DNA of 64,000 nucleotides from Paraescarpia echinospica. Lineage: Eukaryota > Annelida > Polychaeta > Sabellida > Siboglinidae. The stretch spans positions 35,879,179-35,943,178 of the forward strand of contig CM034533.1 in the NCBI GenBank assembly GCA_020002185.1, in the 5' to 3' direction. The position numbers and the translations under genes are program-made. The notes under the pieces are model-generated. The model worked only from the letters and a program-made list of their open reading frames with translations. It did not search any database and was not told the DNA's origin. Below are positions 13,464 through 25,410 of this stretch, piece after piece; positions within the stretch are counted from its first letter, which is position 1, and every line of letters starts with the position of its first letter.

Positions 13464-15007
13464 CTTTTTCAAGCAGCCAAGCAGGAATATTGCATAACGT
13501 TAAAAAATCATCCATTGCCCTCTGATGGATGAAGTTCGGAATGGGGAAGTAAAAATGTAAACTTCAATTGATGATTGAAGACCCCGGAACAGCGGAGCGT
13601 GCCGACGCTCTTCGTTAGATCGCCACATGAAGGTAATTTCGATGTGGCAACGTTGATCAAGATAATGGCATGAGTGTCTGTACTCGACTGAACCAACGAC
13701 ACTTGGTGTATAAACTTTGCCCGATTTCATCACGCTGTTTTGGCGCAATCTCTGCTGGTCAGTTCGTTGTGCACAAAACAAGAAGCACGTTTTCCGCGAA
13801 ATGCCGCGAATGAATAAATGTTTTCGTAAAAAGATCAAGGATAACTGCAAATGTAAGCTGCAAGTGTAAGCTTACTACTGGTGTCCAATGCACTGCATGC
13901 TAGATAATAGATAGCTCCGAATTTGCGATAATGATACATGAATTTGAAAATGACACCGAACGCGACACTTGCATCAATACGGGTCCTCAACATAAGCAGG
14001 TGGGCATATAAGACATTCGCTAACAAGCTAAATCTCCCACGTCAGTTATTGTACATGTACACGACACGTGGAATCCGTCCCTAGAAAAACGTCAAGACAT
14101 CCAGGGTGCTGGCCACCAAAGACATTGTTGATTAATTACTTGTAGAGACTTCCCGTCGAGAGGATCCTGTGGACCAAAAACACTGCACCATTTTCACTCT
14201 TGCAAGGCTGTTTCGTCTTGTGACATAGTTCACAGACGCCATTCACATTTCTTTCATCTAAGACTTGCCCATCCACGTCAGGATGTAACACAGACATTAA
14301 CCTGACCTTTCGATCTTTCTTTGTCTTTGACTCTCCAACATGCTCCTAGGTAGCAGGTTATGTCAACGTGACGTCGTATCCTTTGCCTGCCTCTTGCTAG
14401 TTTTCCTTTCCTTTTCTTTTCTTTGTATTCTACTTCCCCTGCCTATCACCACTTTGTTCTTTATATATATCGTTGTTATATGTTGTACCGTTGTTCTTCT
14501 TCTAATGACATTAAGTGGTATATTATCTTTTAACTTGAGGTTGAATATTTCCCTAAATGGAAACGTGGACTTTGTGTTGAAGTTAGTTTGTGGTTCAACT
14601 GTGTTGTCGTTGGCCGTTTTTGGCAACCACCCTCCACTGTTCAGCACATCAGGGTCTAAGGGAAAATCGGACATGGTTTATTTAAGGACACGACTGTGAA
14701 TGTTGTCGCGAATGTATGTCGCAAGCCAAACAATACACACTGAACGTGATAGATGTTTCATTCAAGACAAGTCCACCATGTGTATCGCAGTATGCGTGGT
14801 TGCCAACAAAGCTGATATAATGTTAAGCATGGCAACATAGTCTAACTGGCAACTACGACTAGCTGCAAATGCCCGCGCTGTTGATGCACAGTGTGAGATC
14901 ATGAGTCATAATTTTTCTTCCCTGTAACCATGCGGTCTTTGGAGCACAGCTGATGATTTCCTGACAGCTCCTGCCATTGCTCTAAACTTTCTTCCAGCGT
15001 ATGGGAG
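13462..15007. other. Unannotated stretch
   Basis: A plus-strand frame of 119 codons (14340-14699) is hydrophobic at its N-terminal half, but composition alone explains this and no family is recognised. No exon or repeat supported. Confidence 0.4.
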
Positions 15008-15008
15008 A

Positions 15009-15024
15009 ATCGATCGATCGATCG

Positions 15025-15059
<35 letters not shown>
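15009..15059. repeat. (ATCG)n followed by (GA)n
   Basis: Five ATCG units then about 16 GA units in direct succession. Confidence 0.95.
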
Positions 15060-15063
<4 letters not shown>

Positions 15064-15151
15064 GGGAGCTGTAAGGAAAAACAGGTAGAACTTTATAAGA
15101 TTATGCCTGACAGCTGTTAGTTCCGTAAACATCATCCCAACTTAAGAAGTC

Positions 15152-15218
15152 ATCCATAAAGTACGTCACGTTTGGGGGTGGGGCTCCGGGTCAGCGTGAC
15201 GTACACTATGGATGGCCC
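15152..15218. mobile_element. Foldback MITE-like element, 19-bp arms
   Basis: ATCCATAAAGTACGTCACG (15152-15170) pairs at 17 of 19 positions with the reverse complement of 15195-15213; the loop is 24 bases. GGCCCC follows the right arm. The arms resemble the ends of the element at 30506-30917 (GGGGCCATCAATAA and CGTCACGC), so both likely belong to one non-autonomous DNA transposon family. This is a minimal or internally deleted copy. Confidence 0.75.
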
Positions 15219-15469
15219 CAAATGATACTTTGACAACATAGCAGACTTTGACTTGGAAAACAGTATGAAACACCGGCCAGTGAGCAAAGGGAATGGGTGA
15301 TTATCATCATCATGTATGTGCGCCCCGTCCACGGACCAATTATTCTGTCTTACCATGATGCAGCGCTTCTGATTTTTGCGAAAGAATACTTTTTCTAGGG
15401 GGGTATAAAAAAGGGTCTAGTCCGAAATCCCCAAAAGCCCATATTAGGCCATGAGCCAGAGGGTTTGTT

Positions 15470-16260
15470 GGTACATTTTTAGGGTCGAATGCTCATAGTG
15501 ATTTTTGACTAGGTCTACATCCCTAGAGATGGACAATAGGTGATAGCATTGCCGCACTCCCAGCTTTCTGTGAGTTCTGTTTCACTTTTTTCACACTATC
15601 TCCATATCCGCGACAACAAGTTTTATATGAAATTGCTAATGGGGGCCCATACACAAACTACTATGGAATATTTATTACACATGGTTTAAATGTTAAATGT
15701 TAAACTATTTTCATTCCTTGAGAATTGTGGATGTTGTGGTATTTTATCTACCACATCTCAAAATGCAATCTACGGCATTCAGGTTTTCAACAAATGATGA
15801 CTGGCTAAAAAAATTATGGCTAATAACCACATATATCCTCATTCGAAGTTCTCGTTGCACCAAAATGTTGGCTTACATCCCTAGTATGGAAAATATGTGA
15901 CAGCATTGCAGTACATACATTCGTTTGTGTGAAATCACTCTTTTTAATCCTTTGCTCATTTCTGCGGAAACTATTTTTCTATGGAAATTACTGAAGGGGT
16001 GGTCACACACAAACCATTATACAATAGTTATTATACATCTTATGGGTATAATAATTGTACAAAATATGGCTGAAGTGTCATGTGTGATATATGTATGTGA
16101 AATTGGTTTTAATACATTGAGAAATGTGGAATTTGTCTGGCTAGTAACCTCATGTATCCACATTCAAGGTTCTTGTTGCAACAGAATGGTCACTGGACTT
16201 CAGTTTTTATTATGTAGGCACACTAAGTACATTTTATTGCAGTTATATGTATTATCATGA
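15470..16260. repeat. Degenerate tandem repeat, unit about 0.36-0.40 kb
   Basis: TACATCCCTAG, then ATGGA, then GTGA(T/C)AGCATTGC recur at about 15518 and 15875; CACAAACTA/CACAAACCATTATA with the following TTATTACA/TTATACA also recur, and GAATTGTGGATG/GAAATGTGGAAT at 15720 and 16120. About two diverged copies and part of a third. Seen by eye; alignment needed. Confidence 0.5.
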
Positions 16261-16487
16261 CATTGTTAAAAATTGCAGTTGTTGTCATTGAGATAAATTA
16301 CATTTTCTTATGTTAGCCACGTAATGTTCTAACTTTAACACTAACCTACATTCAATGGACTTGTTCTAGACATTCAAATTATACAGGTACACAGTATAGA
16401 CTTGTAGCTGTAGTGATGCACACTATGCACTGTGAACATTTAACATGCTTAATTCTTTATGTCCTTAGTTGAGGTTGGAGACAGTGT

Positions 16488-17231
16488 TTAGTAATCACAA
16501 CCATCATCCAGTTCTTCCTCAGCTACACTTTCATCATTGTCAGCACTAGACACCTGAATGTCACAGTCTTGGAGTCTGCACATATCAGTACATCTGTGTC
16601 CATTTGACAAGCAGACACACTTTGGCAGTTCACACTTCCTGGGACAACTGCATGCTAGTAGACCCAACACGGTCTCAGGTGCTGGCTGACCTTCCATCCA
16701 GTGTACAACCAGTTGCTCAGTCCCATCTTCTCTTTCCAACTTCCAGCCTCTGCCAACTGGGGTCGGAGTCCTTGACTCCTGCTCCAAATATCTTCTCCAT
16801 ATTGCAGCCTGGTAGTTTGCGTGTTGTGCATGTTTCAACAAACAGTCACTGCATGGCGGCAGTTAGTGACTCTCCATCTCACATTTCTTTGCACAGAACA
16901 AGTGGAATCTCATATCATTGACGTTCACAGCAGACGATTTTGGAGCGTAAAGAAGACACATGAATGCCTCTAGTTTGTCCATGAGATCTGGAGAGAGATC
17001 CCATTCCTGGCCCAGTATCCTGAATGAGTCCTGTGATTCTTTGTTGCTAGTCAAGAGTTTCAGAACACTTGCCTGACCTTTTCCAGCAAATGCACTGACA
17101 GTGTCACATCCAGTGTATGCGTGCAATCCAATGAAAGTGCTATACGCACTATGTATACTCTCCAACACATATTTTGCAAATGACACTTTGCGTACTTGTT
17201 CTAGCCCCTCCTTGTAGTGGTCTTGAACCAT
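16488..17231 (-). pseudogene. CXC-domain (tesmin/TSO1-like) uncharacterised protein, fragment with one stop
   Basis: A minus-strand frame of 247 codons is broken only by a TAA at 16865-16863, after which the same frame continues. The first part has GLHAYTGCDTVSAFAGKG, then FMCLLYAPKS and FHLFCAKKCEMESH. The second part has ANYQAAIWRRYLEQ, GQPAPETVLGLLACSC and a cysteine-rich block (CPRKC, then CVCLSNGHRCTDMC), ending in an acidic tail. This arrangement matches a multi-copy family of uncharacterised invertebrate and fish proteins with a C-terminal CXC motif; its function is not established and it may be transposon-derived. The N-terminal part is missing. The stop could be a pseudogene mutation or an assembly error. 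Terminal stop is at 16490-16488. Confidence 0.7.
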
Positions 17232-17289
17232 ATCATAAAAGTGGCATCAAGTCTGAGTTTGGACAAGATGCAATTGAAACTTTTATTTT

Positions 17290-17372
17290 TACTGGATCGC
17301 CAATTGGTAGATGAGAGGCCAACTGGTAGATGAGAGGCCAATTGGTAGATGAGAGGCCAATTGGCCAATGGT
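17290..17372. repeat. 19-bp tandem repeat, about 3.5 units
   Basis: GGCCAACTGGTAGATGAGA repeats with a single C/T difference directly upstream of the CXC-family fragment. Confidence 0.9.
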
Positions 17373-17740
17373 CTGATGAAGGGAGTAAACATGGAAAGAG
17401 AAGAATGGACCGCTGCACCTCTATCTACCATATACGTCATTTCCGCTAAATCCGGCGTCATCTGTCTTTATCTACTGCTGAAACAATATCAGTAGCTCTA
17501 ACTGGCAGTCGCTTTACTCATAAGCAGTAATGCTAAAAGGACTTAGCTTAACTGCAACGTGTACAAAATTGTTTAGCACGCGTGATACTTAGAGCCCCAC
17601 GTTTCTCATCATCACTGCTCCTGCTTAGACAGTTGTACTGACTTCCGGTTGCGTATGGAATAAAATAAAAGTTAGCCAGTATTACATATCGTGCCCTTAT
17701 TACATAACAATCATCCTATTTATTATTATTATTAAATTGG

Positions 17741-17938
17741 TCTTATGAATAAGTACCTGGCTACTTGTGTTCGAGTAGGCTTCGCGCATTAATTGCAGAG
17801 TGACTGACTGCTTCCGAAAGAAGTCGAGAAGATATTCGAATGAATAGGTCTGCCGGGGGATTAAATGTATAGCCCTTTGAACAGTTCTAAGGACTGGACA
17901 CTATGCTACATAAGAACTTACTTTTGTCTTTACGTAGG
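17741..17938 (+). repeat. tRNA-SINE copy 1, 5' truncated
   Basis: Shares AATAAGTACCTGGCT, CTTCGCGCATTAATTG, GGTCTGCC and the tail (GGACTGGACACTATGCTACATAAGAA) order with the full copy at 21100-21431. The tRNA-like head is absent. Confidence 0.8.
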
Positions 17939-18229
17939 TATTTGTTGTATGCATTTTTGTGCATGTGCACATGTGTGATTGCATACGCGCGTGAATACGT
18001 CCGTGTACATACGTACGTATAGGAACGTCCATAGGAATGTGCGTGTATGCGTGCGATGTTTGTTTTGTCTGCGATTTTTGCTAACTGCCTCCTGCCCGCG
18101 TACGCGCGTCACCACGTAACCTGATGCCGGGACCTCATTGTGAAACAGGCGCCTCAGTAAAAATAAGACATCGTTTTGATTACAGAAAAGTGCACTGATT
18201 GCTGGCGCTGTTGCTCCAACCCAACGGCG

Positions 18230-18440
18230 TGACACGGCAAAGGGGAATGTCTCAACCCGTTGTCTGTTAAGTTCAAATGTGTATACGCGGTCCAGCTGTT
18301 GGAACCCCCCTCGAAGTCCGTGCACGTGATGCCCTTCACCCGGTTGTACTTTGTCCGCGGTTCACCTGGATCGATGGACCAATGTACAGCTGGCGTCCAA
18401 GAAGTAGCCCCGTGCCAGAGGTCGGCGTCCACACAGTAAG
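18230..18440. other. GC-rich island, candidate exon of unknown strand
   Basis: Unlike its AT-rich flanks this stretch is open in frames on both strands. The plus strand ends at a strong donor (CACA/GTAAGTATT near 18437) after a frame with LLEPPSKSVHVMPFTRLYF; the minus strand reads LWHGATSWTPAVHW and RVKGITCTDFEGGSNSW. I cannot name a family or decide the strand. Confidence 0.25.
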
Positions 18441-18705
18441 TATTACACAAAGACAATACACCGATGTCAATGTTCACATGAGTGTCACGTAAATGCTACT
18501 TACCCCAATACACAAAAACAATGCACCAAAGGCAATGCCAATGTTCACATGAGTGTCACGTAAATGCTACTTTCACCAATACAGAAGACAATACACCGAA
18601 TGCAATGTCAATGTCCACATCAGTGCCATTTACACTAATACACAAAGGCAATACACCGAATGCAATGCCAATGTCCACATGAGTGTCACGTAAATGTTAT
18701 TTTAA
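18430..18705. repeat. Minisatellite, unit about 62-71 bp, four units
   Basis: CACATGAGTGTCACGTAAATG recurs at about 18475, 18546 and 18676, with a diverged unit at 18616. Between them AATACACCGAATGCAATG and GCAATGCCAATG recur. Confidence 0.9.
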
Positions 18706-18914
18706 CTCACAAACACAAGGTTTTGCGTACAATACGAGCATTTGCACAACCTCTATGCAAATTAACGATACCGATGCAATTGCAACGTTTACATAGATCC
18801 ACCAGATTCACCATGCGTTTACTTTTTATATTTGTTTTGTTATTTATTAATATTAACATACCGATTCTGCCTTTATTAGTTTGGAATTTCATGGAATAAA
18901 CGAAATTATATGAC

Positions 18915-19253
<339 letters not shown>

Positions 19254-19255
19254 GG

Positions 19256-19960
19256 CGTATGAATTGAATGAACTCACGTCAGCGTGATACGAGAATAACG
19301 TACGGTAGGAGCACGTCTTATGACACGTGGATCAGCTGTTATGAGCTGTCACATTGCGTTAATCGTCATCTAACCGCAAGGCTGCAAACATTAAACATGT
19401 TCTGCCCCAAAAAGACTCACTTACTCGCGAGGATAGCCATTAGTATGTATATGTATTTGCAGAATTGTCTATTTTATATAACTAAGCGCACCTTGTATAT
19501 AGCTGCATAACGATTTTATATTGGCAGGTTGAAGACATTCTTCTGGAAGATTTATCGAATATTCGTCACAAATGGTGCAGAATAAGCGGTTTCCAAAATG
19601 TAAGCATCGAAAAAAAAAATTGATATGAGAACATGTTGTTCTCACTCATTCACCAGATGGCTCAGACTCGGGAATTAACGTACATTCACGTAACTTGACA
19701 CCGACACAAACGTAACATCCGCATTTGTTTCTCACGGACCTGACTTAGTATGCGACATTTGAGTGTTGTGTGACTTTTGCCAACTTCCTGTGCAAATTGT
19801 AAGTAGGCTTCTATATCCTGCGAAATCTTGTTTTGTAAAGTCGTGTCACTCGCGCATATTACGCTGATGTATTAATTTTAGTTTATGTACTGTTCTTGTT
19901 TAGTGTTTGTCTTATACATTTGGATAAATCGACAGGTTAAACACACCATTGACTGAAGGA
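19256..19960. other. Unannotated stretch
   Basis: Nothing recognised. Confidence 0.4.
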
Positions 19961-19963
19961 ACC

Positions 19964-20165
19964 AATGTGTATGTGTGTGTGTGTGCATGCGCGTGCGCGT
20001 GCGCGTGCGTGTGCGCGGGCGTGTGTGTGTTTGTGTGTATTTATGTATATGTATATATGTATTGTATATATATATATATGTATATATATATATACGTATA
20101 TATATATATATAAGGTGTATATATATATATATATAATATATATATCTATATACATATACGGTGTG

Positions 20166-20200
<35 letters not shown>
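19964..20200. repeat. (TG)n then (TA)n compound microsatellite
   Basis: TG/GC-rich units to about 20040, then several TA runs to 20200. Confidence 0.97.
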
Positions 20201-21095
20201 GAATCACTGTGTTGCTATGGGAAAATTATATTAAAGGGTAACGAAAGAAAACGATCCGACTAAACCTGCTAAGTTCGGAAATGTGTGTGCATGTATCGTT
20301 CGGTGGAACGTCAAAGTGGCTTACTCAACTGACACCACGGCGACGCCAATGACGGGCACCATCGGAACCTTTCAGCATCTCTATTTTTACCAAATGTGGT
20401 GTGCGACATGGACGCTTTGATCACCATTAAGACGACAAATTACCGGTGTTGGACACTACACGAAATGTGGGGGTAGGTTCACAGCTCTTTATGTTAGTGT
20501 CGTGTTTTTTTTTTAAGAAACAGTTTATTTTTATTTACATTACGTAAGGGTGCCGACTTTGAGCTCTAACTGGCAGTGACCGCGAGTGCCACCTATCGAA
20601 AGCTAAGTTGTTGAATTATACAGGCAATGGTAATTCAAAAATTCATGTAGTGGGGAGTGGGTTGGCAGTTAAATGACTTGGGTTTCATGTGGTTTTGTAT
20701 ACGAGTCATTTAAGAAACTAAGCGTACCACGATACACCGAGTGGTTCCGTTCGATGCCGCCATGTGTCGTTGACATATGCGAACATCTGTTGCACGGATC
20801 ATCTTTCACAACTGTAACAACTATCGGGTGAATAAGTGTAAACGCATTACACAGCAATCGAACACCAACGAAACTTGAAATGTTTAAGATACGTTTTTAT
20901 TTAATTTATGTTTGACGTATATTCAAAGGAGTGCGAATATACAACATTGGTTGAGCGTGTCTAGAAAATATTAAGGAATATCCAATTTAAGGAATAAGCT
21001 TAAGAAAAAACTACCCATCATTAAGATTGCAAACAACATCATGCGAATAACTACAAGTAACATTACGGATGCTGATAGTTTTCTACTTACTGTTT
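20201..21095. other. Unannotated stretch
   Basis: Nothing recognised apart from an AT-rich tract. Confidence 0.4.
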
Positions 21096-21099
21096 AAAA

Positions 21100-21431
21100 G
21101 TAAAGTAAAGGTAATTTATTATATAGCGCAGTATCCAGTCCTCAGGACTGCTCAAAACGCTTTACACTTTACTCCCTGGCAGACCTGTTCAATTGAACAC
21201 CATCTCGACTTCTCTGGGAAGCATTTAGCCACGCTTCAATTAATACGCGAAGACTAATCGTACATAAATATCTACAACTGTCTATAGCCAGGTACTCATT
21301 TATACAGCCGAGTGAACTGGAGCAACATAGAGTGAACGAACTTGCCCAATGTTCGAGACGGCAGCACAGGATTCGAACCCAGGTTCTCTCGGTAGAGAGT
21401 CCGTTGTTTTCGACACTGCGCCACTGCGCTC
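21100..21431 (-). mobile_element. tRNA-derived SINE, full-length copy
   Basis: Read from 21431 downward it begins with a tRNA-like head: an A-box-like TGGCGCAGTG followed about 45 bases later by a B-box match (GGTTCGAATCC). A body with ATGAGTACCTGGCTATAG and CTTCGCGTATTAATTG follows, then a tail with GTAAAGCG, TTTTGAGCAGTCC and ACTGCGCTATATAATAAAT. Three partial copies lie in this window (17741, 28228, 57216). Internal Pol III promoters normally drive such elements, and they rely on a LINE for copying. The tail resembles the ends of the L2-like LINEs here. Confidence 0.85.
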
Positions 21432-21569
21432 GTTTACACCAGTCACTACTTAGGAATTAAAAATGGTGGCACATAAATAAAGATGTATTTATTGTAATGG
21501 TTTCGGCTAACGCGCACATGTATACAGTTGTTTTGTGTGGAGAAACTACAAATAAACCTCACGGAACTA

Positions 21570-21745
21570 AACCATTTAGTGACACGATTAGCGAGGTGAC
21601 CGTATTAACGAGACCACTTCCTGTACTTTATTATTACGTAAACAATGTTGGACTGTGATAGAGTGACTATTATAACACTTGACTCGAGGTGACCTTAATT
21701 GCGAGGTGGCTGTATTACCGAGGTGACCGTAAAGCGAGGTTCAAC
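21570..21745. repeat. MITE-like repeat with GAGGTGACC motifs, pogo-like end
   Basis: GCGAGGTGACCGTATTA, CGAGGTGACCTTAATTG and CGAGGTTCAACTG occur in series. The end, read inward on the minus strand, is CAGTTGAACCTCG, similar to inverted repeats of pogo-type elements. A related copy lies at 29155-29345 (GAGGTTCTACTG followed by TA). The left end is not clear. Confidence 0.45.
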
Positions 21746-21889
21746 TGTGCTACCCCTACTAAAGGATCGCCGAAATGACGGCGACCCACTATCACGACGC
21801 CCGATCGTATCGGTCAGTGCGGACACTTACGAAGATGTATGGTGGGTCAAGGTACGCGTGGTCATTGAAAACACGCGCAATCATTGACG

Positions 21890-22060
21890 GCAACGAACGC
21901 TCTATAAATAAACACGGCGGGAAGTGCGCCGGCAGCTTGACAGTGACGGGTGCCCTGCCGCGCTTTCCCGCCCACCGCCGCGTCGGTTGGGAAGCAGCGA
22001 CGGCGTTCCCCGACCACGTGACAGGGGGGAGATATTAAACGGAGGCGGAGGTGCGATTTC
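21890..22060 (+). promoter_or_regulatory. CpG-rich patch with TATA-like box and E-box
   Basis: TATAAATA at 21903-21910 is followed by a strongly CpG-rich stretch and CACGTG at 22015-22020. This could be a promoter, but no first exon is identified downstream. Confidence 0.2.
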
Positions 22061-23325
22061 GTGCAGATGTTTATATCGCCAGCATCTAGTGCCGAGGTAA
22101 CGAGACCGCTTCCTCATCACTGTCAACTCGCCCGACACCCGACGCCGACTGCTTCTGGTAGGACCTCTACTCTCTACTTGTTCGCTAACATTATTTGATT
22201 GATGTGTTTTTCGCAACGTGTGGTATTACATTTTCTATGTGTAAGACACAGAAATTATGTATTTAAAAACGAACAATCCTACGTTATTTTACATACATGT
22301 TAAACGTGTATAGTTGGTAGTTTTCCTAGTAAGCGTCATAAAAGCCGTAATGATTTGGACTGAACATGAGAAGTTCCTTTCCAGTATTTTCCATTGCTTT
22401 TTCAATTACTAATCAAAAATTCAGTTGCATAATAACCCCAACATGGTGTACTATTAGTATCATTAACATGCGTATTTCTTAAAGCAATACGCATATTTTA
22501 ATGTTTTGTTTATCTCAGCGTAAATAATTATTGAAAAAATGTCAATAATCCGTAGTTTCACTGCAGCTGGTAGTTTCACTGCAGCCATCTGACAATAAAT
22601 ATTTAAACACGAAAGACTATCGATAAGAATATTGTTCTCCGTTCGTTCGTTCCTCCGTTCTACGTGTAAGAGATACTAAAGGTAGGCTACAGTGAACCGG
22701 CATTATAACAAAACACTTTGGAAATTGGTCAAACTGTTCCTATATCCGACGTGCTTTTTTCATGGGTGACACAGAGAAGACCAGAACGGGGATTTCACAG
22801 TTGTTCCCTTTAAGTTGATGTTTCTTACACCAGGAATCCTTATAACGAGAGTTCATGTAATCCGTTATCCGTTAACTATTCTACACCCATCTCGGTTACA
22901 AACAGTGCTCCCGCAATTGACATTTAAACTAGAACGCCAACTAATCAGTCAGTTTACTGCTAACAAACGGTTTCTCCATTCTGTGTTCGCACGACGTCGA
23001 AGGACATTCGCAGCGCTGCATCCTAAAGATTCCTCTTCTGGCATTCCGCGGCGCCAACGGCCAACAACGAAATGTTTCGATCGAAAACATAGGTTTTATA
23101 ACATACGTTTTAAATTATCGTCGCCATGGAAATGCCTTGAGCAACGTCTAAACCAGCATTAAGACACGAGTGAGTATCATCTGCGACGGCCGGCAAGGTC
23201 TGCTCCTCGTCTAAGGCAATGCAACTAGTGTCGGACGTTAGGTCAGAAATAATCCAAAGTTTCCGGCCGCAGTCACCGCAACTGACATGCGGAAAAACAA
23301 CGGTTATTTATTGCGTATGTACATG
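22061..23325. other. Unannotated stretch
   Basis: Nothing recognised. A 115-codon frame at 22815-23162 (+) has no known domain. Confidence 0.4.
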
Positions 23326-23359
23326 CGTGTGTGTTTACGTGTGCATGTGTGATTGTGTG

Positions 23360-23390
<31 letters not shown>

Positions 23391-23395
23391 TGGTG
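23326..23395. repeat. (TGCG)n microsatellite
   Basis: GTGCGTGC units; the short His-Ala frames are translations of it. Confidence 0.95.
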
Positions 23396-24344
23396 TGTTT
23401 TTCTTGCATGAGTACACGTTGGTGCTGTTGGTTCACGTTCGTGTTTTGTTTTTCTCCGATGTGCGAGCGTGTGTGTGCAATATGCGCAGCTGTTAGTATG
23501 CAGTGTGTGAATGGCCCAATACTACTCCTCAGACAAAAACCGTCGCAGTTTGGCAAGCATTAACGTTCTGTTAATTGCATTTTCCTTCCTACGCTCAATG
23601 TCGTTCCCAGCGTTCTATTTTACCAATATTTACGGGCTGATGCAACCTCGATGGATTCTCACCTCATAGTCGTGCATCCATTTGCGCAATCAGCGGCGAT
23701 AAATCACGTCAGGTTCTATTGAGTAGACGTGTGGAATGGAATTCAACGTCACCAAGGATCTACGAGCTCAGCAGAAAAACATTTTCGATCGTAAAAAACT
23801 TTAAGTTTTGTACCGCAAATAGACGGTGGCACATAAACAACTCGGCAGGTATGCTGGAGACCCGGGGAGTCAAAGTCGTTGAATCTTTCATCGAAGTGGC
23901 AGTTCCTTTCCGACAAGTAAAACTGGCGATTCGCCTAGAAACAGGCGGCGTGGTTAATACAAAACGACTGGCACAATAAATTATATTATTATGGCCGTCT
24001 CGCCTACCGTAATAAATCAGCATATTTGCTAGCATACCTGGGTCTGGATCTTCACCGCAGAACAGTTAAACATGCATTAACACAACACAAACTGTCCGTT
24101 AAAACAGCAAGTTATATGTCGGTAGGAAGAGAATACACCGCCGACATTTGCGGGCTATTATAAAGCCCTGTGATGTGAAACGTATTTTTAAATATTGCCT
24201 AGAGTTTTGCGCTCCCAAGACATTGAGTGTCATTTAACTACTTCCCACGCCAGTTAACGGAATACCACTTGCTAACACGCTATTCGTACTTCAGTTGTTT
24301 TCGGTGTTAAGGCCGTTGGCATGTCTACCAACTGTCATCTATAG
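23396..24344. other. Unannotated stretch
   Basis: Nothing recognised. Confidence 0.4.
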
Positions 24345-24345
24345 C

Positions 24346-24347
<2 letters not shown>

Positions 24348-24384
<37 letters not shown>

Positions 24385-24560
24385 TGTGCGCGTGCGTGCG
24401 TGTGCGTGTGCGAGTGTGCGTGTGCGTGCGTGCGCGTAAGTGTATTTGTTTGTTTGTTTGTGTGTGTATATGTATGTACGTATGTATGGGTGTGCGTGCG
24501 TGCGTGTGCGTGTGCGTTTGTATATTTATGTGTTGATGTCCTTGAGTGCGTGTTCTTGTG
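24348..24560. repeat. (GA)n followed by (TG)n/(TGCG)n
   Basis: About 17 GA units (24348-24382), then mixed TG and TGCG units. Confidence 0.96.
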
Positions 24561-25149
24561 GGTGTACATGCGGCATGTCTGCGGGGTTAAATGTAGAAAG
24601 CTTCGAATAGGTGGTCCTAAGGACTAAACACAACTTACCAATACCTCTACTCTAAAAAAAACACGGATCACAAAAAGCATTGGACAGTATTCAAATGCGT
24701 AAGACAAAGCATGCGAACCACATCGCGATGTATTATACTTTGACGTCGCCAGCAGCTGAACACGTTTCCCAACTTGTTTTCGTCTCAACTTTATAGCAGC
24801 AACACCTGTGTAACGCCTCCTGTTTGTCCTTGGCAGCCTATAATAGCACACGCAGCAAATCACAACACATGGTCATAATTAGCGTCATTATTCGTGGTAC
24901 TGGTGCAGACGGGAGGGTCTCCGTAGGAAGAATGGATTTGGCTGACATATTCTACCTAGGTACACGCGGTGCAACATGCCACAGGCAAACATCTGACTGA
25001 CGTGGTTCCCTCTCCCAATGTGGGAGGACGCGCGGGTCAAGGTTAGGACTGACCGGAAGGAGCATTCACGTGGACACTGTTACACGAATATTTGTAGGCA
25101 CTGACAACCTGCTGACAGCCCAGCTATTGCAGGCAGTGGTCAGTGGGCG
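24561..25149. other. Unannotated stretch
   Basis: Nothing recognised. Confidence 0.4.
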
Positions 25150-25410
25150 ATGACCACATATAGGTTACTTACTTACTTATCCCCTCGTTCTGTCGAGGTG
25201 TGGCACATGAGGCACGCACAAGATCTCGCCAGATCCTTTGTCTTGGGCTTCCTTTCCTGCTGTGTCTCGTGCAAACCAGCAACATTCAGTTCTTCGCCAT
25301 GTTTTTTTTTCGTTTCTATTTCCTTCTGGCGTCCATGTGAATGCTGTCGTCACTGGCTTTTCATTCCGTGTACACCTCAGCACCATTTCATTGTCTACTG
25401 TCAAAGGATA
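25150..25410 (-). pseudogene. LINE remnant, C-terminal end (RTE/I-like)
   Basis: The minus-strand frame 25177-25404 has FTWTPEGNRN, KKTWRRT and an ending CVPHVPHLDRTRG. WTPxGxRxxxxxKxTWRRT is a common signature of the C-terminus of RTE/I-like LINE proteins. Only about 75 codons remain. The 3' side ends in ACTT repeats (about 25165-25180), which fits a LINE tail. Confidence 0.7.

Noticed and set aside
14340..14699. Membrane protein gene of 119 aa
   Set aside because: Hydrophobicity follows from T-rich composition; no family, no splice or promoter support, and the opposite strand is equally open.
21360..21431. Functional tRNA gene
   Set aside because: A- and B-box-like motifs are present, but the sequence continues into a dispersed SINE body, and the acceptor stem does not form convincingly.
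22815..23162. 115-codon plus-strand open frame
   Set aside because: No recognisable domain or exon signals.
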